From assembly GCA_001600695.1 (NCBI GenBank), contig BCKQ01000014.1:1-64000 (forward strand): DNA of 64,000 bases. Direction: 5' to 3'. The notes beneath the pieces are model-generated. The model searched no databases, had not been told where the DNA came from, and saw only the letters and a list, made by a program, of their open reading frames with translations. The stretch comes from Ascoidea asiatica. Its lineage: Eukaryota; Ascomycota; Saccharomycetes; Ascoideales; Ascoideaceae. The translations under genes were made by a program, and so were the position numbers. Shown in pieces: positions 57,997 through 64,000 of this stretch; positions within the stretch are counted from its first letter, which is position 1, and each line of letters starts with the position of its first letter.

Positions 57997-59820
57997 TCAT
58001 AAAGAATACTCTAGCCACTTAGGTGCTTTTTTAGACAACTTCAGTGAAGAAACAAGAGTAGGAGAAGAATTATATGGTAGAACTCCATATGGTGTCATCT
58101 TCCAATTCTCAATTGAATCAAAGAAGAAAAAATTTGTTTTTTTTTCGGAACTTGGAATAGTTGAATCTTCAGCTGTTTCAGATGTATTTAATTTTACTCT
58201 TTTTCTTAAATTTTTTAGCTCATTCATTAACTCATCTTCCTTATTTAAATTAGAGTTCAATAGATCATTTTCCATTTCAGAGGATAACCGTTTATTGATC
58301 ATTTCACTATTACGATTATTATTCGTATTATCAAGTATTGTATCCTTTGAATTCAATGAAGTTTCAAAATTCTTTTCTTGTGAAGTTAATACTGAATGTT
58401 TGACCTTGAACTTATATAGTTCAATCAAAGTTTTCAATTTTTTTGAAATTTCATTGAATTCACTTGTTTTCATCTTCAATTTATTTTCAATGTTAGCATT
58501 TGTATTATGAGCTATTAATGATACTTCTATGTAATCTAGAAGTTCAGAATTGTAATCAGTCTCGAAATCTTGCAAGAAATCTAGAACATTATTTATATCT
58601 AGCCAGTATTTATTTTTATTAAAATTTAAATGATCTCTGTTAAACTTTGATTTAACTCTAGAATAAAATAAATCAGTTGAACCTGAATCAATAGGTATTT
58701 CTTTCAAAAATAATTTAAGATATTTTATAGAGTAATTGATTTCAAGTTTTGATTGAAATCTAAAATTCATTATTGGAAGCGGAATTTTAGACAAATTTAC
58801 ATCTGTGAAACATAAGTATTTTTTAAATAAATCTCTTTCATAGTTGATAGCTTCCTCAGGTATACTGAATTTTTGAAATGAATTATATTTGATTAACATT
58901 ATTTTGAACAAAAGACTGAAAAATTTAGGGCCAAGTTCAGAGGTATTAAATAAATACTCCATTAAATTCAAATTTAGCATTTTCATTTGGCTGAATGGAA
59001 TTTTTATTTTTTTATTTTTAATTATGGATTTATTAGGTATGAGAAAATTTTGAAAAATCAAGAAATTTGCTAATATAAATTGATTTAAAATTAAAAGATT
59101 ATCTGTGTTTTGATTGAAATGAACGAAATAATTAATATTATCTAAAGATTTCCAAAACTTTTTTCCCAGCTCACTTGTATCACCAATTTTGTAAATCTTT
59201 TTAATATTTATTTTTTTTATATTTCTATAATTCTTTAAATCTTCTTTTAAATTATTTATTTGCGTATTATATTCAGAAGTCCATAATATTGAAGACTTTT
59301 CTTTCGAGCTAGATTTTTTTCTATTTAATTTTTCCATAATCTTCTTTGTAGTATAAAATGACCAATAATTATCATAAATCCAAGACAAAGCTTTAATAGC
59401 GATTTCTTCTAATAAATTTATATCTGGTAAGTAATCATGAGTTGCCATATGCCTTATTTCAACGAAATAATTAGGTAAATTATTATTCTTAGCCAAGGTT
59501 GACAATGGTATAGCATAAACTGATTGCTGTAAAGGATCTAAAATTCCATTAACAAATCTTATTAAAGCCATAGAATACGATAACTTTATTGCAGTCTGAT
59601 TTCTATTTGGATCATTTTTATCATTGGATAATATTGCAGAGGTTAACTGGGCAGTTGATTCAATAGAATGAGGCAATTTGCATCTAACCCTTAAAGTGTT
59701 AACTGTTGAAATAGCTTTACATCTATTATCGTTTTTTTCACTGAAATTATAAAACCAGTCTTTTAGCTGAACAAGATCTTTCTCATCTCTCCAAGCATTG
59801 ATTCTAGCATTATTTGACAT
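57997..59820 (-). CDS. LAS1: Las1, HEPN endoribonuclease for pre-rRNA ITS2
   Basis: The 607-residue protein starts at an ATG; S. cerevisiae Las1 is about 502. It cleaves ITS2 at C2 in the nucleolus in complex with the kinase Grc3. The N-terminal HEPN domain includes WRDEKDLVQLKDWFYNF and RVRCKLPHSIESTAQLTSAIL. The catalytic RHxxxH is seen as RHMATHDYLPD at about residue 121, followed by the conserved helix ALSWIYDNYW. The central part is helical. The C-terminal region (about 540-607) ends in the conserved WKMTPYGVLP and PKWLEYSL tail that contacts Grc3. An ORF on the opposite strand at 57965-58510 is a shadow. Confidence 0.93.
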   Translation of the reverse strand: MSNNARINAWRDEKDLVQLKDWFYNFSEKNDNRCKAISTVNTLRVRCKLPHSIESTAQLTSAILSNDKNDPNRNQTAIKLSYSMALIRFVNGILDPLQQSVYAIPLSTLAKNNNLPNYFVEIRHMATHDYLPDINLLEEIAIKALSWIYDNYWSFYTTKKIMEKLNRKKSSSKEKSSILWTSEYNTQINNLKEDLKNYRNIKKINIKKIYKIGDTSELGKKFWKSLDNINYFVHFNQNTDNLLILNQFILANFLIFQNFLIPNKSIIKNKKIKIPFSQMKMLNLNLMEYLFNTSELGPKFFSLLFKIMLIKYNSFQKFSIPEEAINYERDLFKKYLCFTDVNLSKIPLPIMNFRFQSKLEINYSIKYLKLFLKEIPIDSGSTDLFYSRVKSKFNRDHLNFNKNKYWLDINNVLDFLQDFETDYNSELLDYIEVSLIAHNTNANIENKLKMKTSEFNEISKKLKTLIELYKFKVKHSVLTSQEKNFETSLNSKDTILDNTNNNRNSEMINKRLSSEMENDLLNSNLNKEDELMNELKNLRKRVKLNTSETAEDSTIPSSEKKTNFFFFDSIENWKMTPYGVLPYNSSPTLVSSLKLSKKAPKWLEYSL

Positions 59821-60096
59821 TTTACCAGTACCACTTTAATTCAGAAGTTTCTATCTTCAATCTTAGACTGGTCCAGAAAAAAGTTCTAATGAAAAAAATG
59901 AAGTTCCCTTTTACTGTGTCTTCACTATTTTTCTATACTTTTAATTATTGCTTCATTATCTTTTTTATTCTCTTTTCACTTTGACTTTCTTTAAAGAGGA
60001 ATTAACTACTGTAGAGTTGCATCCCAGTTTAAAAGGTAGTATGTTAAATTTGTCTGGTGGTGTTATGTATATATAAGCATTACGTCTCATTAAAAG

Positions 60097-60260
60097 AGGG
60101 TTTGCGGTTTTTTTTTTACAGTATATGTAGGGCTTCTCTAATTTGTAGTGAATATACAGTCACGAGAGAACCCTACCAATTTTTTTCCACTCTGCGCCAA
60201 AATTTTTCACCTTTTTTTATTTTTTTTTCACTTTCTGACAACTTTCAAGGACTATAAAAG
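60097..60260 (+). promoter_or_regulatory. Promoter of the snoRNA host transcript: TATA box and Tbf1-like motifs
   Basis: A TATAAAAG box lies at 60253-60260, about 190 bp after AGGGTTT at 60097-60103. The inverted partner AACCCT is at 60169-60174. Tbf1, which binds AACCCTAA-type sites, is known to control many yeast snoRNA genes. Two half-matching motifs in inverted orientation here fit that, but neither is a full consensus. Confidence 0.5.
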
Positions 60261-60384
60261 TATCCTGTTTTCTCTTTCTTAAAAATTATTTCAACTATTA
60301 ATATTGTTAAATTTGTTAACTCTATTGATCAATGGCTTTAGATTTCAATATGTATACGTCTTGAGCTTGGCTCTTTATTTCAAA

Positions 60385-60665
60385 GTATGTTTCTCTTATT
60401 TTTTGTTGCTATTATAGATGTTTTTTCCTTGATGATAATAAATTCTTAGATGATGATTTCGTCTGTCCACTTCTTTTTCCAATGTCCTATTCGCCCATGA
60501 CGATTTTACGAAGAACTTGTCTCTGATAAGAAGTAATTCTTTTCAAATTGAGACTTATACTTGCCAGTATTTGACAACTCTGATTCGAATTTATTATCAT
60601 TCAATAGATGCTTTTTTCATCATTTTTTATTTAAAAAAATAATAAGTACTAACCTCCTTTAATAG
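60385..60665 (+). other. Intron 1 of the snoRNA host gene
   Basis: 281 nt, GTATGT...TACTAAC...TTTAATAG. It carries the first box C/D snoRNA near its middle. The donor is an exact match to the yeast consensus. Confidence 0.8.
60443..60532 (+). ncRNA. Box C/D snoRNA, candidate snR190 counterpart
   Basis: A 90-nt unit bounded by a perfect 6-bp terminal stem (TTCTTA at 60443-60448 with TAAGAA at 60527-60532). Box C is ATGATGA at 60450-60456 and box D is CTGA at 60523-60526. A box C'-like ATGACGA lies at 60497-60503. The guide next to box D would be ACGAAGAACTTGTCT. I could not place its rRNA target from memory. Identity with snR190 rests only on its position upstream of U14. A second TGATGAT at 60431-60437 could be box C of a longer form. 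Confidence 0.7.
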
Positions 60666-60676
60666 ATAATTTTAAT

Positions 60677-60909
60677 GTATGTTTTTAATTCAGTATTTCT
60701 TTAAAAGAATTTAGTATATTGAAGCTTGATGTGATGAAAACTTTTGTGAACATTCGCAGTTTCCTCAAGAGTCCACGCTAGAACCTAAATAGTGGACAGA
60801 TGTTTGTTTTATCCTTCCTTGGATGTCTGATTGAGTTTTAATATTTTCTACTTTTGATGGTTATATGGTCCATGTTCTTTTGTTAAAATCTTACTAACAA
60901 TTTCCTTAG
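60677..60909 (+). other. Intron 2 of the snoRNA host gene
   Basis: 233 nt, GTATGT...TACTAAC...TTCCTTAG, with an alternative AG at 60919. It carries U14. The branch A lies about 12 nt before the nearer acceptor. Confidence 0.8.
60725..60835 (+). ncRNA. SNR128: U14 box C/D snoRNA
   Basis: Box C is GTGATGA (60731-60737) and box D CTGA (60827-60830), with a terminal stem CTTGA/TTGAG that uses two wobble pairs. Domain A, CATTCGCAGTTTCC (60751-60764), is the hallmark U14 element; it pairs with the 18S rRNA segment GAAACTGCGAATG. Domain B, CCTTCCTTGGATGT (60813-60826), pairs over 14 bp with 18S ACATCCAAGGAAGG. The fifth base before box D points to the C of ACATC, the U14 methylation site (C414 in S. 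cerevisiae numbering). Between the domains, GTCCAC (60771-60776) and GTGGAC (60792-60797) form a hairpin whose loop contains GAACC, matching the yeast Y-domain. U14 is essential for 18S maturation in S. cerevisiae. Confidence 0.96.
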
Positions 60910-60990
60910 TTCTTTATAGTTAATATTTCAAAAATAAAAAGCTTTTTTCTTAACGATTATACAGTAGATATTTAATTAATTGAATCGTTT

Positions 60991-61425
60991 TTCAACCGAA
61001 TGATGTAGTTTTTATTAGTTTTTTTGTTCGTTAAACATTTTGTAGAAATTGGCTATTGTGAACGAAAATTATATGTATATAAGTAGGTTGATTTTTAAAT
61101 TTTTTTTTTATTTTATTTTTTAGTGAACAAATTAAATTAAAATAATTAATTGAATATAATATGAAAGTACAAGCAAAAAAAACAAGAAAAAAAAAATGAA
61201 AAGCAGTATGAATGAAAAGAAAGAACAAAAAATAATGGAAAGGAAAATTAAATTTTATGAGAAAAGCTCAATGAAATAAGAAAATAGTTGAAACTTAGAT
61301 AATAAAGAGAAATGAAGATTTAAAGAAAAGTAAATATATATTGGAGATTAATATATTTATTCTATTAGTTTATCTTCAGTATCTCTCCCATGATTAATAT
61401 CTTTTTAATTAATTAAATTTTTTTT
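60991..61425. other. 3' region of the host transcript and spacer
   Basis: AT-rich. It should contain the host gene 3' end and the 3' flank of the zinc-ribbon gene. No conserved element was seen. Confidence 0.4.
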
Positions 61426-61926
61426 TTATTTTCTTTCAATACAGTCAATACAGAAATTATGAAAGCAGGAAACACAAAAACTATCACACCATTGAAAAAA
61501 AGGTCTAACTAAATCTTCTTTATCAATATCATCAGTTAATTCAAATAAATTCTCAGTTTCACATCGACAACATCTCCATATAACATTACCATCTCTAATT
61601 AATTTTTTAGTTTTGGAACGAGTAGCTGGATATTCTTCTCTTGAAGGATATTTATCTTTTTTCTTTTCAGCTGATTTTGTAGTTGCTTTCATTCTATAAA
61701 GTTTTCCATCAATCATTGTTAATTTTCCATCATATTTTTCAGTAGTTTTTTCTAAAGCTTCCTGTTGTTTTGAAGAATCAGCAGAATCTAAAGAATTTGA
61801 ATTTGAACTATTTGTTATTGTACTCATTGCTGCATTAGAACTTGAATTATTACTATTATTACTATCTACTAAACTTCTCCTACTGCTTGATTTTTTGCTA
61901 TTAACCCTTATATTTAGTAAACCCAT
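61426..61926 (-). CDS. Small zinc-ribbon-like protein, function unknown
   Basis: The 166-residue protein starts at an ATG. The first 60 residues are Ser/Asn-rich and probably disordered. A basic YPSREEYPATRSKTKK stretch precedes a Cys-rich C-terminus (about 129-166). WRCCRCETEN supplies one CxxC pair, and DSFCVSCFHNFCIDCIERK supplies two more pairs, enough for one or two zinc sites. Comparable C-terminal motifs (WxCCxCxxEN followed by CxxCxHxFCxxC) occur in uncharacterised fungal proteins. No enzymatic motif is present. It might bind nucleic acid or protein. Confidence 0.7.
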   Translation of the reverse strand: MGLLNIRVNSKKSSSRRSLVDSNNSNNSSSNAAMSTITNSSNSNSLDSADSSKQQEALEKTTEKYDGKLTMIDGKLYRMKATTKSAEKKKDKYPSREEYPATRSKTKKLIRDGNVIWRCCRCETENLFELTDDIDKEDLVRPFFQWCDSFCVSCFHNFCIDCIERK

Positions 61927-64000
61927 TGTAATTTTAGATATTGAATTATTGAAGTTTTATAATTATGTATTTTTTTAATTCCAATTTTAGGAGATACAAA
62001 TAAAACTGAAGATTGAAGATTGAAATAAAATGAATTCAAAGTGAATTAAAAGGATTTTTATACAGTAATTATCTCAATTGATTTAGTTATTTAAGAAGTT
62101 TTAGTAATTTAGGTTATTTCAGTTATATAAGAGGATTTGATGATTTTGATTATCTTAATGATTATAGTTAAAGACAATTATTTGGAGATTTATTTATAAT
62201 AAAATTTGATTAAATGAATAAAATAAGATGATTAACAGTAAGATAAATGTAATTGTAATCAGAGTAGTTGTAGAATACTTGTAGTGTGGTGTAACTATCA
62301 AATGACTATCAAATATTTCTTTATTAAAGAGATACAGTGTATGAGAATAAAAAAGAAGGAGAAAAAGGAAATTATATTAATAATAGTAATGGTAAAGCTA
62401 ATTAGGTTAATAAAATTAATTATTAATGATATTACAGTATAACAGTGGACAATTAGATAGTTAAAGGATAATTCAAAAATTGTACTTTACACACACCATA
62501 GTGAGACAAAATTTGTAGTTTATGGGTTTAAAAAGTTAGGCAAAAATCAATAATTATCACTGCAGAGAAATATTGAAAGACACGAATTTCAATAGATACT
62601 TTGCTAGTTAAGTAACAGTAACAGTAACAGTAACTAAGTATGATAGTATTCTTGCATTTGATATTCGATATTCGATAGATATTATCTTGATAGTGATATT
62701 GATAGTGATAATGATAATGATTATGATTATGATTATGATAGTGATTATGATAGTGATAGAGCAATAAGTAGGTGAGTTACATCTGCATTGAAAAAAATAG
62801 CACTGTGGAAATGCATTGAAGAATATTTCCCAAAGGTGCTACGCTACCAGAGCAGTAATAGTAGTAATATAGCAGTATTATAGCAGTATATCCTATCATG
62901 GGCAATTTCTCTTACAGATTAGTCTCTGGCAATACGTAGAGCCAGTACTACTCCATGTAGCAATACGGTGAATTCGAAATCAGACTAACGTTATCTACAG
63001 TAGGATGGTGAGTTGCCTGTAAGATTTTTTTGTTTTATTCCTCTGCAGCAAGTAAATTACCGTATTCTTTATATTTATTATTTCATTATTATTTCATTAT
63101 TATTTATTCGTATCCTTAGTTTGTAACGTTTCAATTTCATCAGCATTTCATAATGGTTTTCCTCTCCGAAATTAATTACTTCTGTAGTATTTTCTTTTTC
63201 ATTTAAAAATAAATTGTAGACATTCATAAACAATCTCAAGTAATGTTTGAAAATGAACAGAACTACCTTTTGATTTGTCGTCGATGTTTTGATAGCCATT
63301 TATCTATCAAACGTAAATTGAACTCAATTGTAGTTTATCAATATTATTAGCCCGCTTAAGATTCATTGCACTCATTAAGTTTACAGTTTTGTGGTCGTAG
63401 TAAATTGAAAAGAAGTTTTTTTCTTTTTCGTTATTTTCTTTCAAATCTTTTTTCAAATTTTTTCTTAAATTCATTTTATTCTGTTTCTTTCAGTGGATAA
63501 GAAGATCAATTTACACTCGCTAGTTGTTCTTTAGCTATTTATTCTTTAGCTAGTGAAATTTAGGTCTATTTTGACTAGTCCCAACCCAATTCATATTAAT
63601 CGTTGACACCTTCAGAACGTTAATCAAATCAGTAACGTTACATTATTGTGCTATAAAGTTATTAATTAGTGAAAATACTGCAAGAATGTTTCCAACGTTT
63701 TTATATTTGTACAATTGAGATTATTTATCGTTAACATGGAATTGGTTGTTTCCGTTTCCTTTTCAGTTTCCGCTCAGGATTTTGTATCAAACACTTGTGC
63801 CAATCGGTTAAGGTTGACCGTTTCGGTTGAGTTTGGCTTCCAAAAGAACAAAAACGTTCAAATTAACAAGCCTCTGATTCTAGGTTCTGCCAAAAGAGGC
63901 TGGTAAACCGTTTCCTAACCCAGAAAAAAGCAAAATGATTAAACAAAACGTTACTAGCGCTGCCCACACTCACGCACATTGTCGTCTGACATTTTCCTTA
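61927..64000. other. Intergenic, no gene recognised
   Basis: 2.1 kb up to the window edge. It contains GTAACA and GATAGT/GATTAT simple repeats (62612-62759), short TA-rich stretches and a GC-richer end (63720-64000) that may be the promoter of a gene beyond the window. An open frame at 63715-63906 has no recognisable motif. Confidence 0.45.
62612..62759. repeat. Simple repeats: GTAACA units and GATAGT/GATTAT units
   Basis: GTAACA is repeated nearly four times at 62612-62634. From about 62689 to 62759 the sequence is an imperfect array of GATAGT, GATAAT and GATTAT hexamers. The short His/Tyr frame on the minus strand here is a by-product. Confidence 0.8.

Larger units (their letters stand above)
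60285..60990 (+). ncRNA. Spliced non-coding snoRNA host gene with two introns
   Basis: Intron 1 runs from GTATGT at 60385 to AG at 60665, with a perfect TACTAAC at 60647-60653, 12 nt before the acceptor. Intron 2 runs from GTATGT at 60677 to AG at 60909 (or 60919), with TACTAAC at 60892-60898. The exon between them is only 11 nt (60666-60676). Each intron contains one box C/D snoRNA. The first exon has one ATG frame of 10 codons, and the last exon has nothing beyond about 18 codons, so no protein is expected. The start (about 30-40 nt after the TATA box) and the end are estimates. In S. cerevisiae the equivalent snoRNAs come from an intronless snR190-U14 transcript. Intronic snoRNAs in non-coding hosts are known in Candida-lineage yeasts. 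Confidence 0.8.

Noticed and set aside
57965-58510. 181-codon plus-strand frame
   Set aside because: It is entirely antisense to the conserved C-terminal part of LAS1 and has no motif of its own.
60332-60364. Ten-codon ATG frame in exon 1 of the snoRNA host
   Set aside because: Too short to call a gene. It ends in TGA before the donor and cannot be extended by either splice.
63715-63906. 63-codon frame at the right edge
   Set aside because: Short, TTG-initiated and without motif. It is more likely promoter DNA of a gene beyond the window.

Overview
The window is nuclear DNA of a budding yeast (Saccharomycotina). It is very AT-rich, almost all genes lack introns, and the protein set is yeast-specific: Tim10, Tfg1, Las1, Glc3, Zn2Cys6 and SREBP-type bHLH regulators, and an MFS permease. 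Asn-rich low-complexity tracts are common, and the splice signals seen are GTATGT and TACTAAC. I found no in-frame CTG codon in GLC3, TIM10, XYL2 or the amino-acid permease. The genetic code (standard or CUG-reassigned) therefore cannot be decided from these genes. I saw no tRNA, rRNA or CRISPR array.

Layout. 1-1711: the decayed 3' part of a GH115 (xylan alpha-glucuronidase family) gene. 2952-13154: a membrane-anchored coiled-coil protein, glycogen branching enzyme GLC3, a J-like protein and, on the minus strand, an SREBP-type bHLH factor containing about 65 uninterrupted AAT codons. 15537-20527: TFIIF subunit TFG1 and a divergent FHA/forkhead (Fhl1-like) protein. 21592-29543: a 2OG-Fe(II) oxygenase, TIM10, an eEF1B-gamma-like GST protein, a mitochondrial Trm61-like methyltransferase and a Dal5-type permease. 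32135-40811: an FAD monooxygenase, a small spliced gene broken by a stop, a 4.2 kb gene-poor stretch and an amino-acid permease. 41667-53723: a Zn2Cys6 regulator and XYL2 (xylitol dehydrogenase), divergently oriented and now split by a 6.4 kb Ty3/gypsy element. 54176-61926: a KH protein, LAS1, a snoRNA host gene and a zinc-ribbon protein.

The most interesting locus is 60097-60910. A TATA-driven plus-strand transcript carries two canonical introns, each with GTATGT, TACTAAC and an AG, separated by an 11-nt exon. The exons have no useful reading frame. The second intron holds an unmistakable U14 snoRNA with both 18S-complementary domains. The first holds another box C/D snoRNA with a perfect terminal stem, in the position of snR190 in the snR190-U14 pair of Saccharomyces cerevisiae. 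This is a non-coding, spliced snoRNA host gene with possible Tbf1 motifs upstream.

The second theme is decay by point nonsense. The Ty3/gypsy gag-PR-RT-RNaseH region remains in one uninterrupted register over about 3.8 kb but carries five in-frame stops, each explicable by one C-to-T change. Its integrase is broken by a 22-bp insertion that creates a perfect palindrome. The GH115 gene, the Zn2Cys6 regulator and the small gene at 34 kb also carry single in-frame stops. GH115 and XYL2 together suggest an ancestor that used xylan and xylose and has partly lost that ability; this is inference.
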